A stretch of 64,000 nucleotides of DNA from Clostridium sp. chh4-2 (GTDB taxonomy: Bacteria; Bacillota; Clostridia; Lachnospirales; Lachnospiraceae), in the NCBI RefSeq assembly GCF_002899675.1, contig NZ_PKUU01000013.1, positions 62,001 through 126,000 of the forward strand, given 5' to 3'. Below, piece by piece: positions 18,473 through 27,106 of the stretch. Both the position numbers and the translations under genes were made by a program. Below the pieces are notes generated by a model. The model saw only the letters and a list, made by a program, of their open reading frames with translations. It made no database searches and was not told where the DNA came from. The number at the start of each line of letters is the position of its first letter. The first letter of the stretch is position 1.

Positions 18473-18532
18473 AGAAAGATGGGATTTGGCATTCGGCCCC
18501 CTTGGGAGCCTAATGCCAAGTCCCATCTTTCT
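18473..18532 (+). terminator. Long terminator-like hairpin after the ribose operon
   Basis: A 21-base arm starting AGAAAGATGGGATTTGG at 18473 pairs with the arm ending CCCATCTTTCT at 18532 with one or two mismatches. It is symmetrical enough to work in both directions between the ribokinase gene and the convergent LysR gene. Confidence 0.7.
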
Positions 18533-18609
18533 GTGTGTGCATTTAACAGTCCGTTAAGTTCTGGTTTTCCAGTCTCATCTAATAGAAATCCTGTTTAATG
18601 GAACCGGAA

Positions 18610-19566
18610 TCATGAATCAACCGTAATATAATTGCAGTTAGGCAGTACTTCGTTTTGTACAATTCTGATAAAATCTAAAATCAACTTTAATTTCACGCTG
18701 TCCCCATTATAGGCCGCCACACATTTTCTCGTCTGCGGCATATCTTCCAAAATACAAAAATCCAGAATTTCTGAAAAATCCCTCTTATTTTGATCGCACT
18801 GCAGTATTGAACCGGAGAGCAATTGAACCCCAAGACCTTTCAGGGCCAGTTCAAGTCCGGTATTTAAGTTATTAACAGAAATAGTCCGCGACGGATGAAT
18901 TTCATTATTCAGGACAATTTTTTCATAGCTGTCATACAGCCCGTTATTAACCTGAGGGATGATAAAAGGAAGTCCGTCCAATTTGGTATGGGATATTTGG
19001 TAAGGGTTATCGGCTGAATACTGTTTCCGGTCAGCGGACGGAATCAGTCCGTATTTTCGATGGGCTGCCAGAAAAAGCTTTTCGTGCATGAGTTCCACCA
19101 CTTCCAGGTCAGAAACAGAGGCCGGAAGGGCACCGAAAGCGAGATCCATGTGGTGAGTATGGAGGGCCTGACCTAAATATTGTTCCGTGGATTGAACAAC
19201 CTGAACATTAACCTGGGGGTAGATTGAGCAAAAGGTAGGAAGTATCATGGGAAGCCAGTGATGCCCGCGCACTTGTCCGATTCCCACAATCAACGTTTGG
19301 GAGGGGTTGGCGATGAACTTAATATCATTGCGCAAAAGCTGCTCTGAGGCGTAGATTTTCTTCATTTCACCAATATAATAATTTCCGGCTTCGGTCAAAC
19401 CAATCGGGGTTTTACTGCGGTCAAATAATTTGACCCCAAGTTCTGCCTCCAGGCGGTTTAAATACAACGTAAGGGTTGGCTGGGAGATAAACAAACGCTT
19501 TGCCGCCCGGGTAAGGTTTCGCTCTTCTGCGATGGCGAGAACATAGTTCAGTTTTTCATAAAGCAT
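18610..19566 (-). CDS. LysR-family regulator of the sugar-acid operon
   Basis: 318 residues. Residues 1-60 form the winged helix-turn-helix (LNYVLAIAEERNLTRAAKRL, ISQPTLTLYLNRLEAELGVK) and the remainder the effector-binding domain. AGGAGGA precedes the start on the minus strand. It is divergent from the enolase-superfamily genes at 19864 with about 300 bases in between, the classical layout for a LysR activator of a catabolic operon. The inducer is probably the sugar acid or its dehydration product (inferred). Confidence 0.92.
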   Translation of the reverse strand: MLYEKLNYVLAIAEERNLTRAAKRLFISQPTLTLYLNRLEAELGVKLFDRSKTPIGLTEAGNYYIGEMKKIYASEQLLRNDIKFIANPSQTLIVGIGQVRGHHWLPMILPTFCSIYPQVNVQVVQSTEQYLGQALHTHHMDLAFGALPASVSDLEVVELMHEKLFLAAHRKYGLIPSADRKQYSADNPYQISHTKLDGLPFIIPQVNNGLYDSYEKIVLNNEIHPSRTISVNNLNTGLELALKGLGVQLLSGSILQCDQNKRDFSEILDFCILEDMPQTRKCVAAYNGDSVKLKLILDFIRIVQNEVLPNCNYITVDS

Positions 19567-19730
19567 GAAACATCCTCCTGATCTGTTTTATACAATTCTC
19601 ATGTTTTGATTATAAGGAGAATTTTTGTAAATGTAAAGAAAACTTCTGTGATCCCCCAGATATGGGCAGTGAACTGTAACGGCATTTCACATTATATTAT
19701 GGGAAAGGGAATTAATAAAATTTATTGGTT

Positions 19731-19747
19731 TATAGAGAATCTTTATA
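19731..19747. promoter_or_regulatory. Candidate LysR operator (T-N11-A dyad)
   Basis: TATAGAGAATCTTTATA is an imperfect dyad (six of seven arm positions pair) with the T-N11-A spacing used by LysR regulators, located between the divergent LysR gene and the dehydratase genes. The rest of the 19567-19863 intergenic region is AT rich without other clear signals. Confidence 0.45.
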
Positions 19748-19863
19748 GGATAAAAAGATCTGATAACGTGATGAATTAACGGTATTGGACTTGGATGCAG
19801 TCCCGTGATAGCATAAAATCACAAAAAGATATAGAAAAAGTGAGCATAAGGGGGAGCTTTTAT

Positions 19864-20940
19864 ATGAAGATTACAGACGTCCGTACAGAGCGGTACCGTT
19901 GGCCAAAAGAAAAACCAATTGCCAATGGAAAGCATATTTACACCCATAATGAGCTGAATCTGCTGATTATTGATACCGATGAAGGAATTACGGGATACGG
20001 ATGCAGTTGGGCGATTGAATTTGCGGAGAGTATGGGCCAGGCAATTATAGGAGAAGATCCGCTGAACAATGAACGGATCTGGCCGAAAATCTATGTGCCG
20101 AAATTTATAGGGAGAAGAGGTACCAGCTGTAAAACGGTTTCTGCCATTGATATTGCACTGTGGGATATCAAGGCCAAGGCGGCGAAAATGCCGTTATACA
20201 AACTGCTTGGAGGTTATCGGGACCGGATTCCCTGCTACATAGCGGGAGGCTATTACGCAAAGGACAAAGGGATTAAAGAGCTTCAGGAAGAGATGGAGGA
20301 ATATAAAAGCTGGGGCATTAACGCCATGAAAATGAAGGTAGGAGCGTTGTCCCTAAAAGAAGATGCCAAGCGGGTAAGAGCCGCTCGCCAGGCGGTTGGG
20401 GACGATACAAAACTGATGCTGGATGCCAACTGCAGCTACCGCTTTTTTGAAGCTGTTGAATTTTCAAAAATGGTGGAAGAATATCATCCATATTGGTTTG
20501 AGGAACCGGTGGATGCGGATGATTATGACGGATACCGGAAGGTGGCGGCCAAAAGCAATATTCCGATTGCGGCGGGAGAAAATGAGATAACCCGTTTTGG
20601 TTTCCGGGACTTAATTAATACCCAGTCCATCAGCATTTTAAATCCGGATGCCGCATGTTTGGGAGGCGTGACAGAATACTTAAAGATCGCTGGTTATGCG
20701 GATGCCAATGGGATAGTGATGAGCCCGCATGGACAGCAGCAGCTTCATATCCATTTGGACTGTGCGGTTCCTAATGCGATAATTGCTGAGTTTTACCCGC
20801 CCCAATATGATGAAAAAGTTTATGAAGCATTTCAGAATCCGGTCACATTTAATGCGGACGGTACGGTAAGCCCAAGCCAGGCTCCCGGAGCAGGGCTGGA
20901 CATCAACCGTGAACTTATGGAACCCTACCGGGTCAAATAG
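19864..20940 (+). CDS. Mandelate racemase/muconate lactonizing enzyme family protein (acid-sugar dehydratase)
   Basis: 358 residues of the enolase superfamily, mandelate racemase subgroup. The N-terminal capping domain (MKITDVRTERYRWPKEKPIA) is followed by the barrel with the catalytic Lys pair AMKMKVG, metal ligands in LMLDANCSY, WFEEPVD and IAAGENE, and the general base His in MSPHGQQQLH. These enzymes abstract the proton alpha to a carboxylate, mostly to dehydrate aldonic or uronic acids. The start at 19864 follows AAGGGGGAGC; the in-frame start at 19795 has no site. It is ten bases from a second family member and close to a transporter, which points to catabolism of an imported sugar acid; exact substrate unknown. 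Confidence 0.9.
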   Translation: MKITDVRTERYRWPKEKPIANGKHIYTHNELNLLIIDTDEGITGYGCSWAIEFAESMGQAIIGEDPLNNERIWPKIYVPKFIGRRGTSCKTVSAIDIALWDIKAKAAKMPLYKLLGGYRDRIPCYIAGGYYAKDKGIKELQEEMEEYKSWGINAMKMKVGALSLKEDAKRVRAARQAVGDDTKLMLDANCSYRFFEAVEFSKMVEEYHPYWFEEPVDADDYDGYRKVAAKSNIPIAAGENEITRFGFRDLINTQSISILNPDAACLGGVTEYLKIAGYADANGIVMSPHGQQQLHIHLDCAVPNAIIAEFYPPQYDEKVYEAFQNPVTFNADGTVSPSQAPGAGLDINRELMEPYRVK

Positions 20941-20949
20941 GAGGTTTTT

Positions 20950-22125
20950 ATGAAAATAACGGATGTTAAGATATTGCGTGCAAACAGAAGCGTGTTTTGT
21001 AAAATTTATACGGACGAAGGAATTGTTGGATTGGGGGAGAGCGGTGCCTGGGGTTTTTTAGAGGCGTCGGCCAGCGCGATTGGGACGATGAAGGAATATC
21101 TGCTGGGCAAAAATCCGTTGGATATTGAACATCACTGGCAGTATTTGTACCGGTTTTCTCATTTTCGGGGCGCGGCTGTCATGGGAGCGATGTCTGCCAT
21201 CGATATTGCGCTGTGGGATATTTCCGGTAAGTTCTATCATGTGCCGGTCTACAGACTTTTGGGCGGAAAATGCAGGGACAGAGTCCGGGTATACAACCAT
21301 ACATCAGGGCGTACCGAGGAGGAACTGATAGAAAATGCCGTGAAGGGTGCAGAAGAAGGATATACGGCTTTGGGACATTTAAATCCGTATCTGGATGAGC
21401 CGCGTACAAGTGCCTATGGGGACGGTAATTCTGCAATGCTCTATAAGGCGGAACGGCGAATTAGAAAGATAAGAGAAGCGGTAGGTGAAGAAATAGATCT
21501 GTGTCTGGAACTGCACCGCCGCTTGGAACCGGGCCTGGCAGTGCAGTTAAGCGCCCGTTTAGAACCGTATAACCCCATGTTTTTAGAAGATCCCATCCGC
21601 CCGGATAACTTCGATTCTATGGGATTGCTGGCAAAAAAATGCCGTATTCCCATTGCTACAGGGGAGCGGATTCATACGGTTCACGAGTTTGAAATGCTTT
21701 TAGCCCGGGAAGCCTGCAGCTATATCCGGGTATCGCTCGGTGTCTGCGGTGGATTTTCCGGAGCGAAAAAGATTGCTGCAGTGGCCGAAGCCCACCATGT
21801 CAGCCTGGTGCCTCACAATCCGCTGAGCCCTGTTATGACCAATGCGCTGGTGCATTTCTGCGCATCCACGGATAATGTGGCCATCTGCGAATATCCTGAT
21901 CCTTATGCGGCATCCACGGCAGATCATTTGACCGGAAGCGGTATAAAACTGCGTCAGTGCGATATGGTGGATCACATTCCGGTGCTGGAACAGGGATATC
22001 TTCAGGTTCCGGAAGAAGAAGGTCTTGGAATCGATGTGATTCCGGAATTGGAAGAAAAGTTCCCATTTCGTCCGCACAAAATTATGACGCGTCTGAATAT
22101 GGACGGTTCCATTTGTGATCAGTGA
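20950..22125 (+). CDS. Enolase-superfamily dehydratase (galactonate/mannonate dehydratase-like)
   Basis: 391 residues. The capping domain starts MKITDVKILRANRSVFCKIY; metal-binding positions are in LCLELHRRLEP, MFLEDPIRPD and IATGERIHT, and LVPHNPLSPV carries the conserved His. The strand where mandelate racemases have KxK reads TALGHLNPY, so the chemistry should resemble the GalD/ManD group, in which an Arg/Tyr/His set acts. AGGAGG precedes the start nine bases after the previous stop. The two enzymes probably act on epimeric sugar acids, or one after the other; this is inferred. Confidence 0.87.
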   Translation: MKITDVKILRANRSVFCKIYTDEGIVGLGESGAWGFLEASASAIGTMKEYLLGKNPLDIEHHWQYLYRFSHFRGAAVMGAMSAIDIALWDISGKFYHVPVYRLLGGKCRDRVRVYNHTSGRTEEELIENAVKGAEEGYTALGHLNPYLDEPRTSAYGDGNSAMLYKAERRIRKIREAVGEEIDLCLELHRRLEPGLAVQLSARLEPYNPMFLEDPIRPDNFDSMGLLAKKCRIPIATGERIHTVHEFEMLLAREACSYIRVSLGVCGGFSGAKKIAAVAEAHHVSLVPHNPLSPVMTNALVHFCASTDNVAICEYPDPYAASTADHLTGSGIKLRQCDMVDHIPVLEQGYLQVPEEEGLGIDVIPELEEKFPFRPHKIMTRLNMDGSICDQ

Positions 22126-22181
22126 GAAGAGTGGGGATAAAAGGGGAAAAAACAAAAAGTTAAATGTATGAGGAGGTACAA

Positions 22182-23471
22182 ATGAGTCAGTTAACAATAT
22201 GTCTTATTATTTTTGCGGTTATGGTGATTGGATTTTGCAGCGGAAAATACAGCTTGGCCACAGTATCTATTGTATCCATGATGGCTCTGATCTTAACGGG
22301 CTGTATGGATGCAAAGGAAGGTCTTTCTTATTTTTCCAACAACAATGTGGTGATGATCGGCGGCATGTGTGTGGTAGCGGCCGGTTTTAACAGAACCCAG
22401 TTCTGCACCAACGTGGCAAATCAGATTTCCCGGGTAGCAAAAGGGAATTTGAATAAACTGATGTTTGGTTATGTATTGATCGGAATGATTTTAAGCCAAT
22501 TTATCCAAAGCCCTGTCGTGGCTATGGGAATTGTGGCGCCTATGCTCGTTGCTTCTGCGGAAAACATGGGTATTAAATGCAGCAAGGTCATGTTTCCTAT
22601 CGGAGTAGCTACGGTTGTAACCTGCTGCACCTTTCCGGTTGGAGCGGGAGCTACCGTTGCAGCGGAACTGAACGGCTATTTGGAAAGCTATGGTTATCTG
22701 GAACATATGGTTGGCATATTGGACCCCATGATCGGACGCCTTCCGTTACTGATTATCACTGTAATATATTGTTCTTTTTTTGCTACAAAACTGGCTCCCG
22801 ATGAGCCGATTCTGCCGCCTTCTGCCAGCGCGAAAAGTGCAGCGGCCAAAGAACCGTTAAAACCGTTCCAGGAATATGCCGGTATCATCATTTTCTTTGC
22901 GGATGCCCTTGCGCTCATGCTTGCAAAGCAGATCGGCATGCAGAACTGGGAAATTACTGTGATCGGCGCTTTAGCAATGGTTTTGGCCGGAGTGTTAAAA
23001 CCGAGGGAAGCCACTGCCTCTATTCCATTCAGCATGTTGTTTTTGATTGTGGGTGCGCTGGCAATGTCGGGAGCTTTGAGCGCTACCGGAGCCGGTGATC
23101 TGATTGGCGGCCATATTGCCGGTATGGTAGATGCGGTGGGAGGAAATTCCTACATCGTCGGCTTTATTTTCTTCCTGATTCCTTTTATATTGACCCAGGT
23201 TATGCAAAACCGGGGAACTATGCTGATCTTTCATCCCATCGCAATCGCCACCTGTGCGTCAATCGGCGCAAACCCTGTGGGATTGATGATACTGATCCAG
23301 GCGGCCTGCCTGTCCGCATTCATGACACCGATGGCAACCGCTGCAATTCCCTATATGATGGAATGCGGAGGATATGATCAGAAATCTATGTTCAAGCAGT
23401 CCTGGATCTTTTCAATTATCTGCTGTATTGTGTCGGTAGGATGGATTATGACGGTATTTCCATTGGTATAG
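22182..23471 (+). CDS. SLC13/DASS-type anion transporter
   Basis: 429 residues, about eleven to twelve membrane segments, of the ion-transporter superfamily that includes divalent anion:sodium symporters (CitT, SLC13). Two inverted halves show re-entrant-loop patterns around IQSPVVAMGIVAPML and MQNRGTMLIFHPIAIATCAS. The start at 22182 is fixed by AGGAGG five bases upstream. It closes the enolase-superfamily operon and is the likely importer of its acid substrate. A strong terminator follows. Confidence 0.85.
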   Translation: MSQLTICLIIFAVMVIGFCSGKYSLATVSIVSMMALILTGCMDAKEGLSYFSNNNVVMIGGMCVVAAGFNRTQFCTNVANQISRVAKGNLNKLMFGYVLIGMILSQFIQSPVVAMGIVAPMLVASAENMGIKCSKVMFPIGVATVVTCCTFPVGAGATVAAELNGYLESYGYLEHMVGILDPMIGRLPLLIITVIYCSFFATKLAPDEPILPPSASAKSAAAKEPLKPFQEYAGIIIFFADALALMLAKQIGMQNWEITVIGALAMVLAGVLKPREATASIPFSMLFLIVGALAMSGALSATGAGDLIGGHIAGMVDAVGGNSYIVGFIFFLIPFILTQVMQNRGTMLIFHPIAIATCASIGANPVGLMILIQAACLSAFMTPMATAAIPYMMECGGYDQKSMFKQSWIFSIICCIVSVGWIMTVFPLV

Positions 23472-23486
23472 ATATATTGATGAATG

Positions 23487-23536
23487 GGACGGGAGGCGGA
23501 GGCTGTCTTAATGCCTTTCCTCCCGTCCTCTTTTTT
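23487..23536 (+). terminator. Terminator of the sugar-acid operon
   Basis: GGACGGGAGG (23487-23496) and CCTCCCGTCC (23519-23528) form a perfect 10-bp stem followed by TCTTTTTT. Confidence 0.85.
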
Positions 23537-23565
23537 CGGAGTATTTTTAATGATAAAAAACTTTA

Positions 23566-24219
23566 TCACTTACAGGCCTTCAAAATATTCGTATCCCCCC
23601 ATCGCTTCAGCAGTTCAACTCCGGAAAAACCGCCTGCCAGCAGCGCTTCTGTCTCATGCTTTCGCGTCAGAGGGGTATCATAGTGATAGAAATCGCCGTC
23701 AATGATCCCATTTTCCCGTTTCAGTCTTTCCAGTTCTGAAAAATACAGGAGTTCTTCCTCTTCCTTTTCCACAATGTAGTCCGTTAGAATAAAATATCCG
23801 TTTTTCTTCAGCGCCCGGTGCAGCTTTTTATAAAGAGGGATTTTTTGCTCTAAGGTAAAATGGTGAAGTGATTCTACCGATACGGCAGCGTCATAGACAG
23901 CTTCACCAAAAGGCACGTCAAAATACGAACCATTGATCAGCGTCAGCTGTTTATCCGGGAATTTTGCCTCCAGGGCCTTTAGCATGCCGCAGGCCAGATC
24001 GATACCGGTTACTGAGGCAGAAGGATTAATTTTAAAATATTCATCTAATTCAAGCCCTGTCCCGCAGCCCAGATCGAGCAGACGGCAGTCCGGCTTTTGG
24101 GGCAGGAGAGACGCCGTGAAAGGGTAAAACTCTTTGGCAGATTCAATGCAGTTGAGCTGGTGGTCTTCATAGATATCCAGCCGTCTGTCAAAAAATGCCC
24201 CCATCTTTTCTAAGTCCAT
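23566..24219 (-). CDS. Class I SAM-dependent methyltransferase
   Basis: 217 residues, Rossmann-type methyltransferase. Motif I LLDLGCGTGLELDEY binds S-adenosylmethionine, SVTGIDLACGMLKAL is motif II with the acidic residue, AAVSVESLHHFTLEQK is motif IV and LKKNGYFILTDYI motif V. The start at 24219 is preferred because AAAGGAAT lies upstream; an in-frame start at 24249 lacks a site. It is transcribed alone. The substrate (small molecule, lipid or RNA) cannot be told. Confidence 0.88.
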   Translation of the reverse strand: MDLEKMGAFFDRRLDIYEDHQLNCIESAKEFYPFTASLLPQKPDCRLLDLGCGTGLELDEYFKINPSASVTGIDLACGMLKALEAKFPDKQLTLINGSYFDVPFGEAVYDAAVSVESLHHFTLEQKIPLYKKLHRALKKNGYFILTDYIVEKEEEELLYFSELERLKRENGIIDGDFYHYDTPLTRKHETEALLAGGFSGVELLKRWGDTNILKACK

Positions 24220-24360
24220 ATTGATCGGATTCCTTTCTGTGTATTTCATTTACGCATTTCATTTAGATACCTATTACGGCCATTTTAGCAAATATATATA
24301 GTTGTTTAAACCTAAACTTTTTTACAGCATGATGAGATATCTCTGATTAGTAAAACAAAA

Positions 24361-24389
24361 TGGATAAATATGATAATTTACGTTATAAT
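24361..24389 (+). promoter_or_regulatory. Promoter upstream of the structured RNA
   Basis: TGGATA (24361-24366), 17 bases, TATAAT (24384-24389). The -10 box is consensus. Transcription would start at about 24396 and run through five consecutive hairpins toward the acetyltransferase gene. Confidence 0.55.
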
Positions 24390-24395
24390 GTGTTT

Positions 24396-24595
24396 AACAA
24401 AATAAGCGAGAATTCCCTCACCTCTGCAGGTGGAGGGATGAATCGCCAAAAACAAACTTAACGGCAGTGGCGGGCATATATCCCCCACTGACATGAGGTC
24501 AAGGCTATCCGGCACCGGATATAAGGCAGCAAAGCTGCCGTGTCATTTTGAACGATATATGGGCTCAAAATGTGGATTGAAATTTTTAATTTCAT
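24396..24595 (+). ncRNA. Structured RNA resembling an IS200/IS605 TnpB omega-RNA right end
   Basis: Five hairpins in series: CCCTCACCT/AGGTGGAGGG (24415-24437), CAGTGG-GGG/CCC-CCACTG (24465-24490), TATCCGG/CCGGATA (24506-24521), GGCAGC-AAA-GCTGCC (24525-24539) and CATTTTGA/TCAAAATG (24544-24572). The first overlaps a short frame ending SLTSAGGGMNRQKQT before TAA at 24459, which looks like the C-terminus of a TnpB protein; in IS605-type elements the guide-RNA scaffold overlaps the 3' end of tnpB and the right end. No other part of tnpB or a tnpA is present, so this would be a solo scaffold with its own promoter. An alternative is a cis-regulatory leader of the acetyltransferase gene. The hairpins are seen directly; the family is inferred from memory. 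Confidence 0.5.
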
Positions 24596-24597
24596 AA

Positions 24598-24650
24598 ATA
24601 TCAGGGAAGAACCGGAATTAAATTCTATTTTCAAATTCAGTCTCTGATAT
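24598..24650 (+). promoter_or_regulatory. Leader hairpin next to the acetyltransferase ribosome site
   Basis: ATATCAGGGA (24598-24607) pairs with TCTCTGATAT (24641-24650) at nine of ten positions; the right arm ends six bases before AGGAGG. It could modulate translation. Confidence 0.4.
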
Positions 24651-24666
24651 TCAGAAGGAGGCCAAT

Positions 24667-25104
24667 ATGAATATTCAAATCAGGGAATGCCGCATGGAAG
24701 ATGCCGCAGCAATTCAGGAATTAAACCGCACAGAAATGGGATATGATTATCCGCCGGATCAAACAAAAGCGAAATTACAGAACATTTTAACAAACGGTCA
24801 TGATAAGATCTTTGTTGCAGCAGACCAGGACCGGGTTGTTGGATATATTCATGCCAACGATTACGATGTTATCTATGCGCCCCATATGAAAAATATTATG
24901 GGAATAGCCGTGTCCGGAGGTTATAAAAAAATGGGGATTGGAAAAGCGATGATGGCAGCAGTAGAAGCATGGGCGAAAGAAACGGGAGCGTCCGCTGTCC
25001 GCCTGGTTTCCGGAGCGGAAAGGACCGGAGCCCATGAATTCTACCGCCGCTGCGGATATGCGGGTGATAAGCAGCAGATCAATTTCAAAAAACATCTCGG
25101 CTGA
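24667..25104 (+). CDS. GNAT-family N-acetyltransferase
   Basis: 145 residues. MNIQIRECRMEDAAAIQELN is the N-terminal strand-helix, IMGIAVSGGYKKMGIGKAMM contains the acetyl-CoA pyrophosphate loop (Q/R-x-x-G-x-G/A, here YKKMGIGKA), and VRLVSGAERTGAHEFYRRCG is the C-terminal alpha/beta part. The enzyme transfers acetyl from acetyl-CoA to an amine, substrate unknown. AGAAGGAGG lies at 24653-24661. Confidence 0.9.
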   Translation: MNIQIRECRMEDAAAIQELNRTEMGYDYPPDQTKAKLQNILTNGHDKIFVAADQDRVVGYIHANDYDVIYAPHMKNIMGIAVSGGYKKMGIGKAMMAAVEAWAKETGASAVRLVSGAERTGAHEFYRRCGYAGDKQQINFKKHLG

Positions 25105-25111
25105 GCCTTTC

Positions 25112-25159
25112 AAAAAAAGAACCGGTGAAACGCCATGAGCGTTCCGCCGGTTCTTTTTC
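25112..25159. terminator. Bidirectional terminator between acetyltransferase and catalase genes
   Basis: AAAAAAAGAACCGG and CCGGTTCTTTTTCT form a stem bounded by A and T runs, so it can stop both convergent transcripts. Confidence 0.85.
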
Positions 25160-25162
25160 TAT

Positions 25163-26680
25163 CTATACAGTAGGAGTTAATGTAGCCTGGATTAATCCGT
25201 TATTGTCAAGTTTTGAAAGTTCAATAACCTTATCCAGATTCAACCCGGCCGCCTCAGTAAACCGTTCTCCATATTCTGTGTCTGCCAGATAACAATGAAC
25301 AGCGTGGCGGTATTTAATATTTTCGGTTACAGGAGCGATATCTCCGGCAGTATTTTCAATCAGAATCTGTTTTTTATCCTCTGTCAGCACGCGCCATAAG
25401 TCGCCTCCTGCGCGGAAACAGTCATCGGTGGGATCGTCTTTCGGATCATAATGGTACATAGCGCCTTCCAGATCCAGAGGCGGTTCCATAACTTCCGGCT
25501 GGGCGGTCCAGGCGCCGTAGCTGTTGGGTGAGTAAGCGGGTGCTCCGCCGTAATTTCCATCCACCCTCATGGCGCCGTCGCGGTGATAATCATTGACCTC
25601 CACTTTCGCACGATTAACCGGAATCTGATTATGATTGATACCAAGGCGGTAACGCTGTGCATCTCCATAAGCGAATAACCGGCCCTGGAGGAAACGATCC
25701 GGGCTGAAGCCGATGCCGGGAACCACGTGAGCCGGACTGAAAGCGGCCTGCTCCACCTCTGCAAAATAATTTTCCGGATTGCGGTTCAATTCCAGTTCAC
25801 CCACTTCGATCAGCGGATATTCCGCATGACGCCAGATTTTCGTGATGTCAAATGGATTTTCATAGTGATTCTTAGCCTGTTCTTCTGTCATAATCTGCAC
25901 ATACATAGTCCATTTTGGGAAATCTCCGCGTTCAATGGCGTCGTACAGATCCTTTCCATGATATTCCCGGTCCATTCCATTGATCTTTGCAGCTTCTTCA
26001 TTGGATAAATTCTTAATTCCCTGCTGTGTTTTCAGATGGAATTTGCACCAAACGCGTTCATTTTTATCATTATAGAAGGAAAATGTGTGTTCGCCAAAGA
26101 AATGCATATTGCGGAACGATGCAGGAATACCCCGGTCACTCATCACTACCGTAACCTGATGGAAGCATTCCGGAAGCAGTGTCCAGAAATCCCAGTTGTT
26201 TTGTGCGGATCTGCGCCCGGTCCTTGGATCACGTTTAACCGCCCGGTTTAAATCGGAAAAGTTATGTACGTCCCGGATGAAAAAGGTAGGAGTATTGTTG
26301 CCAACCAGGTCCCAGTTGCCCTCTTCGGTATAGAATTTCACGGCCACGCCGCGGATATCCCGTTCACAGTCGGCGGCACCCCGTTCTCCTGCAACGGTGG
26401 AAAAACGGATAAACAGCTCGGTTTCAGTTCCGGGTTTAAAAACTTTAGCCCTGGTATACTGAGTGATATCGTGGGTAACGGTGAATTTGCCATAGGCGCC
26501 CCATCCCTTTGCGTGCATACGCCGTTCCGGAATGACCTCCCGGTTGAAATGAGCCATTTTTTCCATCAGCCATACATCCTGCATCATGACAGGCCCCCGC
26601 GGGCCGGCTGTAAGGGCGTTCTCATTATCAGCTACCGGAGCGCCGACCTCATTGGTTAATCTTTTGTGATCATTCATCAT
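25163..26680 (-). CDS. katA: Haem catalase
   Basis: 505 residues, monofunctional small-subunit catalase. The distal His is in [12 protein letters not shown], the distal Asn in [12 protein letters not shown], and the proximal Tyr ligand of the haem in [14 protein letters not shown]. It dismutates hydrogen peroxide in the cytoplasm. AAAGGAG precedes the start on the minus strand (ATG at 26680 or 26677). Strict anaerobes often lack a catalase, so its presence suggests aerotolerance or defence against host peroxide; haem would have to be made or acquired. Confidence 0.96.
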   Translation of the reverse strand: MMNDHKRLTNEVGAPVADNENALTAGPRGPVMMQDVWLMEKMAHFNREVIPERRMHAKGWGAYGKFTVTHDITQYTRAKVFKPGTETELFIRFSTVAGERGAADCERDIRGVAVKFYTEEGNWDLVGNNTPTFFIRDVHNFSDLNRAVKRDPRTGRRSAQNNWDFWTLLPECFHQVTVVMSDRGIPASFRNMHFFGEHTFSFYNDKNERVWCKFHLKTQQGIKNLSNEEAAKINGMDREYHGKDLYDAIERGDFPKWTMYVQIMTEEQAKNHYENPFDITKIWRHAEYPLIEVGELELNRNPENYFAEVEQAAFSPAHVVPGIGFSPDRFLQGRLFAYGDAQRYRLGINHNQIPVNRAKVEVNDYHRDGAMRVDGNYGGAPAYSPNSYGAWTAQPEVMEPPLDLEGAMYHYDPKDDPTDDCFRAGGDLWRVLTEDKKQILIENTAGDIAPVTENIKYRHAVHCYLADTEYGERFTEAAGLNLDKVIELSKLDNNGLIQATLTPTV

Positions 26681-26720
26681 AAAACTCCTTTCTTTTTATA
26701 TATTTATGTGGCAGTAACAC

Positions 26721-27014
26721 TCATTTGTTAATGCGGTTTGGATTCTTGGGAAACCATCCCTTTTCCACCCGCTCGGTCTGCTCCTTCAGTTCACCGATAC
26801 TCCAAAGCATCGTAAATCCCGTTACGGCTAAGGCCGCGGACAGAATAATCTGATGGACAAACAGCGACAGAATACAGAAAATCAGGCCGCCGATCAAAAA
26901 TACCGGCCAGATTCGTTCTGTAAAATAGTACTCACATTTGATCACAATCGGATGGAAAATACCGATAATGAGAAATGAAATCGCACCAATGGCAACACCG
27001 GACCAAATCACCAC
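26721..27014 (-). CDS. DUF4491 family small membrane protein
   Basis: 97 residues with three predicted membrane segments (IGAISFLIIGIFHPIVI, WPVFLIGGLIFCILSLFV, IILSAALAVTGFTMLWSI) and the C-terminal signature SIGELKEQTERVEKGWFPKN that I associate with DUF4491. The start is GTG at 27014, eight bases after GGGGG. It is 40 bases downstream of catalase in reverse order, so it may be cotranscribed with it. Function unknown. Confidence 0.82.
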   Translation of the reverse strand: MVIWSGVAIGAISFLIIGIFHPIVIKCEYYFTERIWPVFLIGGLIFCILSLFVHQIILSAALAVTGFTMLWSIGELKEQTERVEKGWFPKNPNRINK

Positions 27015-27038
27015 AACATTCCCCCTTTCTTCGACTTT

Positions 27039-27090
27039 TTTACATCAAGGGTGAAGGCATTTTCGAAAATGCCTTCACCCTTGATGTAAA
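27039..27090. repeat. 52-bp perfect palindrome
   Basis: Every base from 27039 to 27064 is complementary to 27065-27090; the centre is TTTTCGAAAA and the outer ends are TTTACATCAAGG / CCTTGATGTAAA. It lies between two minus-strand genes. The tail on the minus strand is A-rich rather than T-rich, so it is not a canonical terminator, although the hairpin would be very stable. Confidence 0.9.
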
Positions 27091-27106
27091 TACTGGGCTG
27101 AATCTG

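Noticed and set aside
19795..19863. Longer N-terminus of the first dehydratase
   Set aside because: The upstream codons have no ribosome site, whereas AAGGGGGAGC fits the ATG at 19864 and the family starts MKITDV.
24571..24583. Orphan CRISPR repeat
   Set aside because: Only 13 of 33 bases match and there is no second unit at array spacing.
27039..27090. Rho-independent terminator
   Set aside because: The sequence after the stem on the strand of the flanking genes is A-rich, not T-rich.
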